From: Planctomycetaceae bacterium
Lineage (GTDB): Bacteria > Planctomycetota > Planctomycetia > Planctomycetales > Planctomycetaceae
Assembly (NCBI GenBank): GCA_019636285.1
Contig: JAHBXV010000053.1
Span: 1-32,935 of the forward strand
Direction of reading: 5' to 3'
Length of the DNA: 32,935 nucleotides
The notes under the pieces were generated by a model. It saw only the letters and a list, made by a program, of their open reading frames with translations. It did not search any database and was not told the DNA's origin. This document shows positions 1 through 9,001 of the stretch, in pieces (positions within the stretch are counted from its first letter, which is position 1; each line of letters starts with the position of its first letter). Made by a program: the position numbers and the translations under genes.

Positions 1-862
1 TGGCGGAAGGCGCGGTGGCGGGAACATTGATCGACCCGTTCGTCGAGAACTCGGCGTCGCAGTTCAGCGACAGTCGCAGCGCGACCGGCGGAAGGCTGTC
101 CAGCGCCTCACCGGCACTCACCGGAAGCCGGAGAGGCGCGCGAATCAGTTGGGGTGAGCCACCCGAGGTGGTAATCGATATTTCCAGGACAGCCTGGAGG
201 ATTAGCGGGGCCGCGGGTTGATCGCGAGAAGGCGTGACGCTCGAGGAGTGCTTACCGTTTACGAGTTGAGTCTGGACCGTGTCGGCGGGACGATGACGAT
301 TCGATGGTTTCGAGGAGGGTGCATGAGCGCCATTGGTGGCGGTCCGCTTGCGGGGCGGCTTCTGCGTCGCTTGCGTCGGCCGAGGCCGGGGCTTCAGCAG
401 TGCGTCGCACAGGGCTTCAGCCTTGGTCCAGAGTTCCGGGAGTGAAGCGGCGGAGATCCATTCGGTCTCGTTGACCATACGGATCTGATCGCTCATGGAC
501 AGTTCCGTCGACTCGGCCATCTCTCGCAAAGTTTCAAGGGATACCGGGCCCAATTCTTCGCCCAGAATCCGGCAATGCCAAAGGCGGCCAGCGTTGTCGG
601 CGGTTCGGCCCGACGAGTGGACGACGGTTGGGGTGGGATGCCCATTTCGGGTGCGGGCCGTGGCGGGGATGGCCCGGATATCCGTCGTTTTGCACAGTCC
701 GGGAACTTCGCTCGCGCGAATCCAGTCACCATGATCGCCCTGCCGAACCTCCGACTCCGGCGACAGTTCCCCCATGCGGGCCATCGAGCGCAGACGTGGC
801 CAAGCCACCGGACCCGAGGAGGCGGAACCCTGACGGTAGTACCAATGCTGATGAATCATCAT
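1..862 (-). CDS. Tandem GYF_2-domain protein (3' end outside window)
   Basis: This minus-strand frame stays open from an ATG at 862 to the left edge, giving at least 287 residues. Two GYF_2-like domains are visible. The first (about residues 6-56) has W7-Y8-Y9, G17-P18, G31 and W47. The second (about 94-145) has W95, G105-P106 and W135. GYF_2 domains are known as small protein-interaction modules in bacterial membrane-associated proteins. A basic, Pro/Arg-rich linker follows (about 157-190), then a region of unknown fold continuing out of the window. The start overlaps the stop of the upstream TPR gene (ATGATG with TGA inside), and a G-rich ribosome-binding stretch precedes it, so translation is probably coupled. 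An adaptor role for the two membrane proteins encoded upstream is inferred. A second ATG at 859 is equally possible. Confidence 0.8.
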   Translation of the reverse strand, partial: MMIHQHWYYRQGSASSGPVAWPRLRSMARMGELSPESEVRQGDHGDWIRASEVPGLCKTTDIRAIPATARTRNGHPTPTVVHSSGRTADNAGRLWHCRILGEELGPVSLETLREMAESTELSMSDQIRMVNETEWISAASLPELWTKAEALCDALLKPRPRPTQATQKPPRKRTATNGAHAPSSKPSNRHRPADTVQTQLVNGKHSSSVTPSRDQPAAPLILQAVLEISITTSGGSPQLIRAPLRLPVSAGEALDSLPPVALRLSLNCDAEFSTNGSINVPATAPSA

Positions 863-2193
863 GGCTTGCCCCCCGCAATCCGGGGACGAGACAAAACACT
901 GACGTTGACATGGGAATCGTCGGGCCTGGTCCGATGTTTCAATCCGGCCAGACAGCCGAAGCCACCCTGCGAGACCTTACGAATCAAATCCGCCGCGGGA
1001 GCGTCATAGTTCGTCGGATCGAGCGTGGCGGCCTGCCGGGCATGCTCGATCGCGGTTGCCGAGCGCTCGGCTGACTCGTAAAACCGCGCGAGTAAGAAGT
1101 GGTTGGGAGCCGTCGGAGCGATAGCGATAAGTTGCTGGTAGGCGGCATCGGCCTCCCGCAATTGACCTTGCTTTCGCTGTGCGAACGCGATTCCCTTCCA
1201 GGCGGCAATTTGACCGGATTGGGCGTCCTCCGGACTTGGGCTTTCAGGCCAGAGTTCCGAGGCGGTTTGGTACGCCTGAAGGGCATCGACCCACTCTTCC
1301 CGATGCTCATGGACTGCTCCCAGGATTTGCCACGCCCGCGCGGATCGGGGTTGCCGCTCGATGGCCGCCGTGAGGCTCTCGATGGCAGCATCGTGCTCAC
1401 CCAGAATGGCGAGGATGCGGCCACATTCAATCCGACCGTCGATTGAGCGATCGGCGGACAGGTGACGTGCTTGCCGAGACAGGGTCTGGAGATGCTCTGT
1501 CAATTGGCGGGACAGAACCTTAATGGATTGCCCCGTGAGTTGTCGGTCGGGATCCGCCAGTTCGAGTTCACGTGCCAGTCGTCGAGCCTCGCTCAGTCGC
1601 GATTGTCCCAATAACTCCTGAAGTTCGGTCTGTCGCGCATGGACAAGGGCCTGAAACTGGGTCACGGCGGGGAGCGTGACCAATAGGAAGCCCAGCCCGA
1701 TTGTCGCGAATCTAAGATGATTTCGATCCGCAACCGCCCCGACTCCAAAGACGGCTGGTCGAAGGACGCGTACGGTCAGCATGACTCCGCACATGCCGCA
1801 AACGGCGATGGCGACGCGCGAGACAGCCATGAGGGGCAAGTCCCAGACGCGATCCGACTGCATGCGCGACACGACGGTCAGACCGATTGCGATTGCCCAG
1901 CCGATGCCAGCGAGGACCACGATTCGACGACGCGATGTCACGTTCCCCAAACTCCCAGCAATCTGCCAGGCCAACCATGCGGCCGTGGCCAGGCTGACAA
2001 GAGCGCTCGAGTGCCAGACAAACGGCAAACTTGGCACGCCGACCGGCCCAATAACCAGGTAGAGACCGGCGGACAACGCCAGCATCAGGAGCAGGCCGTA
2101 AATGTCGAGGCGGTCGATATTTCGCGGATCGCGCGAAAGTCCATCGGGCGTTGCTCTCGAAGTTTCACGTCGACGCTCGCGAGATCGGGACAT
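859..2193 (-). CDS. Polytopic membrane protein with C-terminal TPR repeats
   Basis: The protein has 444 residues. The N-terminal half holds about five hydrophobic segments, beginning near residues 32-52, 60-82, 90-110, 120-145 and 163-185. The C-terminal half (about 230-420) is a soluble TPR array, with clear helix pairs of the type AIESLTAAIERQPRSARAW and DALQAYQTASELWPES. TPRs normally bind partner proteins; no enzyme motif is visible. A TTG at 2196 would add one residue. I prefer the ATG at 2193 because it overlaps the upstream stop as TGATG and sits 5 nt after GGAGGG. Its own stop overlaps the start of the GYF_2 gene. The three genes therefore form a tight operon and may act in one membrane complex (inference). 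No named family was recognised. Confidence 0.85.
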   Translation of the reverse strand: MSRSRERRRETSRATPDGLSRDPRNIDRLDIYGLLLMLALSAGLYLVIGPVGVPSLPFVWHSSALVSLATAAWLAWQIAGSLGNVTSRRRIVVLAGIGWAIAIGLTVVSRMQSDRVWDLPLMAVSRVAIAVCGMCGVMLTVRVLRPAVFGVGAVADRNHLRFATIGLGFLLVTLPAVTQFQALVHARQTELQELLGQSRLSEARRLARELELADPDRQLTGQSIKVLSRQLTEHLQTLSRQARHLSADRSIDGRIECGRILAILGEHDAAIESLTAAIERQPRSARAWQILGAVHEHREEWVDALQAYQTASELWPESPSPEDAQSGQIAAWKGIAFAQRKQGQLREADAAYQQLIAIAPTAPNHFLLARFYESAERSATAIEHARQAATLDPTNYDAPAADLIRKVSQGGFGCLAGLKHRTRPDDSHVNVSVLSRPRIAGGKP

Positions 2194-3206
2194 CAATGCC
2201 CTCCCCCGCGCCGCCAGATCAAGCCGTCAAACGCGTAGTGAGTGAAGGCTGCCGCGACATTCAGAAACAGCCAGCCGCCACTCCAATAGTTCTCCATGAG
2301 CCAGGCACCACAGCCCAGCACCAGCGCGAAGGCGACCACGATTCCGCCCGCCTGCACCGCAAGGCGAGACAGCCAGCCGTGTTCCGTGCCGGATTTTTTC
2401 TGCAAAGACCAGGTCACCACGCCGAGGTACTCCAGCGCGTGGAACAGGGCCGCCGCGGTCGCGAACGCCAGAACAAGTGACGGGCGCTGCTGATTCACGG
2501 CGAGCAACATCCCACCGTACAGCGAGAAAACGCTGACGAGATACCCGAGAGACGTGGTCACCTGGAACCGTTGCCGCGCGATGACGCTAACAAGCAAGGC
2601 CGCGGCGACGCCAAGAACCATCCAATCGACCTGCCGCAACGCCTGATCAAGTTGAGGCCAGGCCCACGTACCTCCCGCCACGCGTGCCGACACGTATACG
2701 ACAATGCCCCGAAACGCCCATCGCTCGATCGAGAGGGTGATGCGGCTCGGCCGGTCCGCACCACGGGAGTAAATGCGATAGATGCCATGATGCTGGGCAG
2801 CGAAGTGCCACACATTCCAGAGATAGTCGACCGTCAGCAGGCACGTGAGGGTACCCGTCGCCCAGGTCGCCGCGCCGCAGGCCGCTAGCGCGGGCAGGAC
2901 AATACCGATTAGAAGCGGCCCTCGGGCGCGCATCTGCTGGCGATCCAGGAAGACATAAGCCAGCGTAATCCAGCGATGAGGCGTGGTGACAAAATAGACC
3001 TGCCAGAACAGTGTTTCCTGATGGATCGACATTCCGGCGAAGACCAGCAGCCAGACCACGAGCGGCCACGCCACATTCAGAATCAGGAGCAGGTCCGCGA
3101 CGGGAGAGAGCAACCATTTCCGACGCGGATGTTGCCCCTCGGATGCTGCCCCGATTGATGAGGCAACATCGGCTGGGACTGGCGTGGACAGCAGCAGCGT
3201 GGACAT
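2193..3206 (-). CDS. Conserved polytopic membrane protein with membrane histidines
   Basis: The product has 337 residues and about eight hydrophobic segments after a short polar N-terminus of about 32 residues. Histidines lie in or beside predicted helices: PHRW (H77), WHFAAQHHG (H134, H139, H140), FHALEY (H256) and THYAFDGLIWR (H323, D327). Such a pattern resembles integral-membrane metal or haem enzymes and Brp/Blh-like proteins, but I cannot place it in a named family. The start is preceded by GAAGG in a good ribosome-binding position. It is the first gene of the trio; its stop overlaps the start of the TPR membrane protein by one base. The coding call is firm; the function is unknown. Confidence 0.85.
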   Translation of the reverse strand: MSTLLLSTPVPADVASSIGAASEGQHPRRKWLLSPVADLLLILNVAWPLVVWLLVFAGMSIHQETLFWQVYFVTTPHRWITLAYVFLDRQQMRARGPLLIGIVLPALAACGAATWATGTLTCLLTVDYLWNVWHFAAQHHGIYRIYSRGADRPSRITLSIERWAFRGIVVYVSARVAGGTWAWPQLDQALRQVDWMVLGVAAALLVSVIARQRFQVTTSLGYLVSVFSLYGGMLLAVNQQRPSLVLAFATAAALFHALEYLGVVTWSLQKKSGTEHGWLSRLAVQAGGIVVAFALVLGCGAWLMENYWSGGWLFLNVAAAFTHYAFDGLIWRRGGGH

Positions 3207-3320
3207 CGGGCCTTCAGTTGCTCAATCGTTCGAATCGGAACGCGGTACTGGATACCCCGGGGCCTGCCCGCCCGCAGTACGCGAACATGACCGCCGGGAT
3301 ATCTGTTCCTGTCAGGGGTC

Positions 3321-4349
3321 TTAGAAATTCAGCTCGGTGGGTTCACCGGATCCATTGCTGATGGTGCCGATGGCCTGGTAGGTCGCGCTGTTTACGTTAT
3401 TCGAAATAAAGCGAACTGAACCATCGACCATCGCGGCATGGACACCGCCGCTGTGCATGCTGCGGGCGGCAGCAATCTGCGTGGTATCGTTCGCGGCAAC
3501 ACATGGCAGGTCCGTAGCCGTGACGCAACTCGACAATCGGTCCGAGTTAAAGGTGTTCGGATTCAGGCCGGTGCTGAAAGCCGACCCTCCCATGCCTCCG
3601 TAAGGCCAGGCGCCGCGTGCGTCCGCATTATTTCCCACCAGATACCGAACTTCGCTGATGGCAATCGTATTCGAGGTCCCATCGGCGATATCACGCATTG
3701 ACACGTTGGAGTTGATCGTAAATACGCCCTTTTTGGCTCCTGATAACGACTCGTTAATGTTTCCTGAGCCATACGATGCGGCATAGTTGCCACGCGACAG
3801 GTGCTCCATGGCACGGAACGCTACTGTCGAAGTCTGATCCAGCGGATGGCTGGGGCAGCGCATGGCCGGAGTGGCGTAATGACCATACGTGTTATTGAGT
3901 GCATCGATCGGGTCGAGCTTGGTGTCGAGAATCACCGCGGCTTTATTCCACAGGGCCGTCTCCTCAAGCATCGGCAGGAGAAACAACAGCCAATTTCCTC
4001 CTGAAGCGATATTCCCCCCGCTCGAACCGCACTCCTGAATCCCGGAGATATTCCAGATGTTCGGACAGGCGCTGGGCTGGACATGACCCGGAGCGAACAC
4101 CAGGTGCATGTCGTGATAGTTGTGTAGAGCCAGGCCGAACTGCTTGAGGTTATTGCGACATTGCGTCCGACGAGCAGCCTCGCGTGCCTGCTGAACGGCC
4201 GGGAGGAGCAGCGCGATCAAAATCGCAATGATCGCGATAACGACGAGAAGCTCGATCAGCGTAAATGCTGATCGCTGATGGCGGCGGCGCGAGTGAAACC
4301 GCTCGGGTAGACAGCTAGCGCTCATGTTCAGTGTCGGGCGTGGGTTCAT
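3321..4349 (-). CDS. DUF1559 type IV pilin-like protein
   Basis: The protein has 342 residues. After a basic leader comes the prepilin signature [20 protein letters not shown] (from about residue 29), then the conserved [21 protein letters not shown] region with its N-terminal helix. Near the C-terminus is the family's H-x9-DG motif ([17 protein letters not shown]). DUF1559 proteins are greatly expanded in planctomycetes and are thought to be pseudopilin-like surface or periplasmic proteins; their exact role is not known. The open frame reaches back to 4421, but the ATG at 4349 has AGGA about 8 nt upstream and gives a normal short leader. The residue before the cleavage-site Phe is Ala, not the usual Gly. 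No hairpin like those near the two DUF1559 genes at the right end is seen here. Confidence 0.92.
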   Translation of the reverse strand: MNPRPTLNMSASCLPERFHSRRRHQRSAFTLIELLVVIAIIAILIALLLPAVQQAREAARRTQCRNNLKQFGLALHNYHDMHLVFAPGHVQPSACPNIWNISGIQECGSSGGNIASGGNWLLFLLPMLEETALWNKAAVILDTKLDPIDALNNTYGHYATPAMRCPSHPLDQTSTVAFRAMEHLSRGNYAASYGSGNINESLSGAKKGVFTINSNVSMRDIADGTSNTIAISEVRYLVGNNADARGAWPYGGMGGSAFSTGLNPNTFNSDRLSSCVTATDLPCVAANDTTQIAAARSMHSGGVHAAMVDGSVRFISNNVNSATYQAIGTISNGSGEPTELNF

Positions 4350-4723
4350 CAACAGGATCCTGGGAATGTGTGTAAGGCGCATTGTGAGACAGATAGACAA
4401 TAAACATTCGTGAAGCGGCACGGCCCGTCGCGCGCAATCGTCAATAGAAGTCGAGAACGGTCCAGGGCGTGGGCCTCATTCGTGTTTGCAAATGGGCGGA
4501 ATCAATTTCGGAGAGTCTGCGGGGAGTCAGGCAGGCATCTGGCAATGGAGCATTGTTTTACCGGTAACTGACAACGACGTCATGTCGCTCACTCTAGCCG
4601 CAAATTGTGAAAGATGTATGAACTCTTAGTGGATTTTGCGCTAGAAGCGGGAGCAAGCGTGGCTCAAGACTGTGCGTCAGACTCGTGAGCGCAATCACAT
4701 GGAGGCGAGTTTATGTGGAAGGT
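4350..4723. other. Intergenic region between lipoprotein and DUF1559 genes
   Basis: This 374-bp gap separates the stop of the small lipoprotein from the start of the DUF1559 gene. It is less GC-rich than the flanks and presumably holds the leader and promoter of the DUF1559 gene. I could not find a -35/-10 pair good enough to call. An imperfect GACGTC-centred palindrome lies near 4571-4586. No convincing coding frame is present. Confidence 0.4.
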
Positions 4724-4957
4724 CTATTGCGGCGTCGAAGCAGCGTCTGGGGGAGTCGCCTCGTGCCGCTGCATTTCAGCGTTCTCGGCTGCCTGAATTT
4801 GCTTCTTCGCGGCTGCTTCGCTCTCGCTGCTGATGTTGCCGTCGGAGGAGCCGTTCGAACAGCCAACGAGTGCTGGGGCTGCGGCCAGTCCAACGAACAG
4901 TGTGAAGATGCATCGCGAAAGGAACGACTTCGCCGTGTGGGAATTGATATTCGGCAT
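4724..4957 (-). CDS. Small lipoprotein, 77 aa
   Basis: The start is the ATG at 4957 with AGAAG upstream; a longer open frame back to 5083 would bury the signal peptide. The N-terminus has basic residues, a hydrophobic core and the lipobox LVGC (Cys near residue 33), followed by a short Ser/Gly stretch and an Ala/Glu/Lys-rich segment likely to be helical. The protein is presumably lipid-anchored in the cell envelope. It lies 64 bp after the stop of a DUF1559 gene and ahead of another. Small lipoproteins beside DUF1559 genes are a recurrent planctomycete arrangement, which suggests a joint function that is not known. No enzymatic motif is seen. Confidence 0.75.
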   Translation of the reverse strand: MPNINSHTAKSFLSRCIFTLFVGLAAAPALVGCSNGSSDGNISSESEAAAKKQIQAAENAEMQRHEATPPDAASTPQ

Positions 4958-5021
4958 CGTGGCTTCTGATTGATTCGGTTCGAGTCGGGGAGTGCGACAG
5001 AGAGGCAGTGGCTGTGGCAGG

Positions 5022-5882
5022 CTACAGCTCATTAATGGAGAGCCCATCATTTCGCGTGCAGATACGCTCCCAGAGCTCGCCATTGATGTTGTAGGAAAAA
5101 CTGCGAACCGATCCGTCGACCATCACGCCCTGGAACACGCCAGCGTGGGCGGAGCCAAAGCGACCGCTCCAGTACGTGGGAGGTTCGGCGGGGTGGGCCG
5201 TATCGGGGGCGGGCGTGTTCGTGGGGGAACCCCAGCGGATTTCATCCTGATCCCAGCCGGAGTTCACGTACGGTTCGTTGTCCCCGCCGCTTTGCCCGTA
5301 GTAGCGTGGATTGGTCTGCTTTTCGCCGACGAGGAGCGTGTTGGTCGTACCATCGGTAATGTCACGGAAGGAAAGCGGGCCGCGACAGCTTCGGCGCGAC
5401 ATGGCACCGTTGTAGGCATGCTGGGCGTTGCCGACATTGCCGGCATAGTCTGTCTTGGCCAGTGAGTTGTAGAGGCTGGGCGCTCGACGCGTGGGGCAGT
5501 AATAGGTCTTCACCGGGGTCTGGTAGATTTGCGTATCGCTTGTCTGGTTGTAGAGCGCCGCTTGTTCGATCTCAGGCATGATCTGGTACATCCAGTTCCA
5601 CTCGCCCCGATTGTCGGCGGCGCAGCAAGCGCTGCAGGGCCAGCCGGTACCGCTGTCGTTTCCGCCGTCAGGCATCACCAGCGTCTTGTCGTGATAATTG
5701 TGAAAAGCCAGTCCAATCTGTTTGAGATGATTGCGGCACTCCGTGCGGCGGGCCGCTTCGCGGGCCTGTTGGACGGCCGGCAGCAACAACGCAATCAGGA
5801 TTGCGATGATGGCAATCACCACGAGCAACTCGATGAGGGTGAATCCGTGTCGGCGTTGGGCGGCCGTGCTGGTCGCTCGCAT
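5022..5882 (-). CDS. DUF1559 type IV pilin-like protein
   Basis: From the ATG at 5882 the product has 286 residues. It begins with a 13-residue basic leader ending in Gly, then [20 protein letters not shown] and the [21 protein letters not shown] block. The C-terminal motif is [18 protein letters not shown] (H-x9-DG). Four Cys residues around position 80-130, one in a CSACC cluster, could form disulphides or bind metal. The frame is open up to 6104, but the upstream part has no signal features and the ATG at 5882 fits the family leader; a GAGAG stretch precedes it. This copy has the canonical Gly before the cleavage-site Phe, unlike the other complete DUF1559 proteins here. It is probably co-transcribed with the small lipoprotein downstream. 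Confidence 0.92.
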   Translation of the reverse strand: MRATSTAAQRRHGFTLIELLVVIAIIAILIALLLPAVQQAREAARRTECRNHLKQIGLAFHNYHDKTLVMPDGGNDSGTGWPCSACCAADNRGEWNWMYQIMPEIEQAALYNQTSDTQIYQTPVKTYYCPTRRAPSLYNSLAKTDYAGNVGNAQHAYNGAMSRRSCRGPLSFRDITDGTTNTLLVGEKQTNPRYYGQSGGDNEPYVNSGWDQDEIRWGSPTNTPAPDTAHPAEPPTYWSGRFGSAHAGVFQGVMVDGSVRSFSYNINGELWERICTRNDGLSINEL

Positions 5883-6181
5883 GGATGCTCTCTTGGTGGG
5901 CTGGCGTAGGCGGGAAATCGACACTTCTTCGGTCGGGTGGGGAATCGTTTCCGGACTTGTTTCGTCCGATCGATTTGGTCGGCAGTTGACAGAGGATCGA
6001 CAAAGTTCCAATGAATGAAGCGTGAATTTCCCGTGAACTCCCCGTCCGTGCGCGCGAAGATCTCTCGGCCTGGAAGCAAGGTACAGGCCTGTGCAAATAG
6101 CCACGCGATCAGTTTGTGAGCGAGTGTCGAAACAAGATGCGGCGCGTGATCGACGCCGAGCCGTATAAGAGGTAGGAAATC

Positions 6182-6658
6182 TTGGAAGTGTCCGCCTATC
6201 ACGAGGCAGGTCATGCGTTCATGGCTGCTTATGTCGGCGCTCGTGTTCAGTCGGTTACCATCGACCCGGATTGGGACGATGGACCCGCGCGAACAGGGGA
6301 TATTCGAGTCGAATGGCCGCGCGAGCGGTTCTCGGCTCGCGAGTTCGCCGAGAAATCCGTTCTCGTTGCCCTGGCCGGACCCGTCGCCGAGATGATTTAT
6401 CGCGACGAGCCCTTTCATCCGGGCTTGGTTGCCGAATGGGTTGTCGACTGGAACCTCGCGTGGGAAGCGGCCGCGCGACTGATCAAGACCGACCGAGAAC
6501 GACTGGCTTACCTGGAGCAGTCGACGCTGCGGCTTTACCGATTGCTCGGTCGTGAAGGGCATTGGGCGGCACTCGCGGCCATCGCCGATCATCTCCTCGC
6601 GCACGAAACTCTGGATGGCGAAGACGTGGAAGAGATTGTGCGGGAGTGGCTGGATTGA
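6182..6658 (+). CDS. Stand-alone FtsH-type (M41-like) peptidase domain protein
   Basis: The product has 158 residues. The zinc-peptidase motif HEAGH occurs at residues 7-11, right at the N-terminus, followed by a hydrophobic stretch and, about 55 residues on, [10 protein letters not shown], which matches the LAGRAAEE-type helix of FtsH peptidase domains. D89, in [11 protein letters not shown], is the best candidate for the third zinc ligand. FtsH normally has an N-terminal membrane segment and an AAA+ ATPase domain; both are absent. The TTG at 6182 is preceded by AGGTAGGA at good spacing; GTG at 6188 is an alternative that keeps the motif. It may be a regulatory or housekeeping protease, or a non-proteolytic relative. 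The permease gene 159 bp downstream is on the same strand. Confidence 0.8.
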   Translation: MEVSAYHEAGHAFMAAYVGARVQSVTIDPDWDDGPARTGDIRVEWPRERFSAREFAEKSVLVALAGPVAEMIYRDEPFHPGLVAEWVVDWNLAWEAAARLIKTDRERLAYLEQSTLRLYRLLGREGHWAALAAIADHLLAHETLDGEDVEEIVREWLD

Positions 6659-6817
6659 AGCCGGCCATCCAGGCGGCGGACCTGGAACCGTCAAGCCAGG
6701 GGACAGGGGGTGTCATCGGTTGCCCGGCAGGTGGGCAACGCGAGGTGAATCGTGCATGCTGTCCCGGCGAATGAGAAACGAGAATGGCGCGGCGACAGCC
6801 GACGAATGGAATAAGCA

Positions 6818-8737
6818 ATGACCATGGAATTGGCGACGGTACTCGTCCTGCTGGCGGCAGTTGTCGTCATGTTCGCGCTGGATCGCCCGCGGATGGATGT
6901 CGTGGCGTTATTGGCGATCTGCGTTCTGCCGTTCACGGGAATCGTCAGTGTTCCCGAGACATTGGCTGGTTTCAGCGATCCCAACATTGTCTTGATCGCC
7001 GCGCTGTTCGTGGTGGGCGATGGCCTGGTGCGCACCGGGGTGACGCAGCAGTTGGGCGACTGGCTTGTTCTCCGCGCGGGAAAGAGTCAGGCGCGGTTGA
7101 CGGCGCTCTTGATGGTCGTCGTCTGCACGCTCGGAGCGACGATGAGCTCCACGGCCGTCACGGCGATCTTCATTCCCGTCGTGATGCGAATCTGCCGGCG
7201 AACGGAGATCGCGCCGGGGCAGTTGATGATGCCGCTCAGCTTCGCGGCCCTGATCAGCGGTATGACCACGCTCGTGGCGACCGCGCCCAATCTTGTGGTG
7301 AACAGCGAACTGGCCCGACACGGCGAACAGACTTTTCGATTCTTCAGCTTCACTCCATTCGGATTGCCAATTCTGGGACTCTGCATTGTCTACATGCTGG
7401 CGGTTCGCAAGTGGTTGCCCAATCGCGAGAGCAATCCCCATGCTGCGTCGACGAGGCGTCCGACGATGGCCGAGTGGGTTCAGCGATACCATCTGGCGAA
7501 GCGGGAACACCGCGTTCGAGTTGCCTATGGGTCGCCATTGATTGGTCGGAAACTGGATTCGTTGAATCTTCGCGATACGTCCGGCGCCAATCTGATCGCC
7601 ATCCAGCGCAACGGCGTGCTGATGCAACCGTCGGCATCGTCCGAATTGCGTCTGGGCGACATTCTGTTCGTCGACCAGTTCGACACGGGATCGGATTTCG
7701 ATCGGGTTCGACAGGAACTCCACCTGGAACCGCTGGCTCTCACGGGTGGACACTTCATCGACCATGCCCAAACGATCGGCATGGCGGAGGTATTCGTGCC
7801 CGCTGATTCGGACCTGCTCGGAAAGTCGATCGTCGACGCCGGTATCCGATCGCGGTTTGGATTCTCCGTCATTGGAATTCGTCGAGGCAGTCAGGCGATC
7901 GAGCGCGAAGTGGTGAACGAAGATCTGCGCGTCGGCGACACCCTGCTCGTGATCGGTCCGTGGAAGTCCCTCCGGAAACTTCAGTTGCCCGGAAGTCGCG
8001 ATCTCGTCGCGCTCAATCTTCCGGCCGAGTTCGAAGATGTTCTTCCGGCTGGCGGAAAAGGGCTCCGCGCGGTGGCCGTGCTGCTTTTGGTCGTGGGCCT
8101 GATGATCTCGGGTTTATTGCCGAATGTTCAGGCCGCGCTCATCGGGTGCGTTCTTCTCGGCGCCTTGCGATGCATTGATCTCGAAAGCGCCTATCGCTCG
8201 ATTGACTGGAAGACCATCGTCCTGATTGTCGGCATGCTGCCATTTTCCGTGGCCCTGGAGCGAACCGGCGGTGTCGCGCTGGCATCCGACGCGCTCGTGG
8301 CTGCTACAAGCGGACTTGGACCGCGCGGTGTTCTGGCGGCAATTTTCGTCATGACGGCCGTGCTGGGACTGTTCATTTCGAACACCGCCACGGCGGTGCT
8401 GATGGCGCCGGTCGCCATCGCGGTGGCGAGACAGTTCGACGCTTCACCGATGCCGTTCGCGATGATTGTCGCGTTGGCGTCGTCGACCGCGTTCATGACA
8501 CCGGTATCTTCCCCGGTCAATCTTCTGGTCGTGACGCCGGGCGGCTATCGATTTGGGGACTTCGTCCGAATTGGCGTGCCGCTCTCGGGGCTCGTGATGA
8601 TTGTCTGCGTGGTCATGGTCCCTTGGCTGATGCCGCTCGACCGTGACAATGCTCGCATGCCACGGAGTCAAAACCCGTGGAGCGATCAACCTTCCCCTGC
8701 ACTCTCGACGGTGGTGACGTCACTTGCCGGATCTTGA
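6818..8737 (+). CDS. SLC13/DASS-type permease with two RCK_C (TrkA_C) domains
   Basis: This 639-residue inner-membrane transporter has the bipartite layout of SLC13-family permeases. An N-terminal helical block carries the ATAPN signature (about residues 153-157), and a C-terminal helical block carries the matching TPVSSPVNLLV signature (about 565-575). Between them lie two RCK_C/TrkA_C regulatory domains (about 226-290 and 322-388), each with the pattern of an L-G-K/R-L region followed by LRVGDTLLVIG or LRLGDILFVDQ. The family moves sulfate, dicarboxylates or related anions with a cation; the substrate cannot be read from sequence. GGA precedes the ATG. The gene converges on the outer-membrane factor gene; the gap between them holds an inverted-repeat element. 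Confidence 0.9.
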   Translation: MTMELATVLVLLAAVVVMFALDRPRMDVVALLAICVLPFTGIVSVPETLAGFSDPNIVLIAALFVVGDGLVRTGVTQQLGDWLVLRAGKSQARLTALLMVVVCTLGATMSSTAVTAIFIPVVMRICRRTEIAPGQLMMPLSFAALISGMTTLVATAPNLVVNSELARHGEQTFRFFSFTPFGLPILGLCIVYMLAVRKWLPNRESNPHAASTRRPTMAEWVQRYHLAKREHRVRVAYGSPLIGRKLDSLNLRDTSGANLIAIQRNGVLMQPSASSELRLGDILFVDQFDTGSDFDRVRQELHLEPLALTGGHFIDHAQTIGMAEVFVPADSDLLGKSIVDAGIRSRFGFSVIGIRRGSQAIEREVVNEDLRVGDTLLVIGPWKSLRKLQLPGSRDLVALNLPAEFEDVLPAGGKGLRAVAVLLLVVGLMISGLLPNVQAALIGCVLLGALRCIDLESAYRSIDWKTIVLIVGMLPFSVALERTGGVALASDALVAATSGLGPRGVLAAIFVMTAVLGLFISNTATAVLMAPVAIAVARQFDASPMPFAMIVALASSTAFMTPVSSPVNLLVVTPGGYRFGDFVRIGVPLSGLVMIVCVVMVPWLMPLDRDNARMPRSQNPWSDQPSPALSTVVTSLAGS

Positions 8738-8868
8738 ATCGACAATCGTTCAACACCAAAGTGACGGGCACAGAAAGAGGTCATCGAGCGCGGCCATAAG
8801 ATCGCGGCGCGAAATCACTCTTGGAATTCCTGACACAACCTCTGTGCAGTGAGGCTTTTGCTTGAGAC

Positions 8869-8948
8869 ACCGTCAAAACCCGGTTGGCGGCTCGGAAACC
8901 TCCAAAAATTCAGGAACATTTTGGACGTCCAGAGGGTTTTGACGGTAC
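8869..8948 (+). repeat. Inverted-repeat element, copy A
   Basis: Perfect 13-nt arms ACCGTCAAAACCC (8869-8881) and GGGTTTTGACGGT (8934-8946) enclose about 52 nt. The right half contains the palindrome GGACGTCC (8923-8930). A second copy with the same ends, length and orientation occurs at 14527-14603. This copy lies between the convergent stops of the SLC13 permease and the outer-membrane factor, so it could act as a bidirectional terminator. Its reappearance inside an operon argues for a dispersed REP- or MITE-like element instead. Confidence 0.75.
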
Positions 8949-8977
8949 TACTTGGAGTTTTTCAGGTTTCCGACAGG

Positions 8978-8991
8978 CACAACCGGTTGTG
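8978..8991. repeat. 14-bp perfect palindrome
   Basis: CACAACCGGTTGTG is a perfect palindrome lying 10 bp beyond the outer-membrane factor stop codon. It could be part of a terminator hairpin (no loop or T-tract is seen) or a dyad protein-binding site. Confidence 0.4.
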
Positions 8992-9001
8992 TTAGGATCT
9001 C

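Noticed and set aside
5986-6014. TTGACA box upstream of the M41-like gene
   Set aside because: The -35 match is perfect, but no acceptable -10 box lies 16-18 bp downstream.
5883-6104. 74-residue N-terminal extension of the DUF1559 protein at 5022-5882
   Set aside because: DUF1559 proteins start with a short basic leader directly before FTLIE; the ATG at 5882 supplies this.
8666-8682. GTCAAAACCCGTGG inside the permease gene as a third repeat copy
   Set aside because: Only one arm matches; there is no partner arm and it is plain coding sequence.
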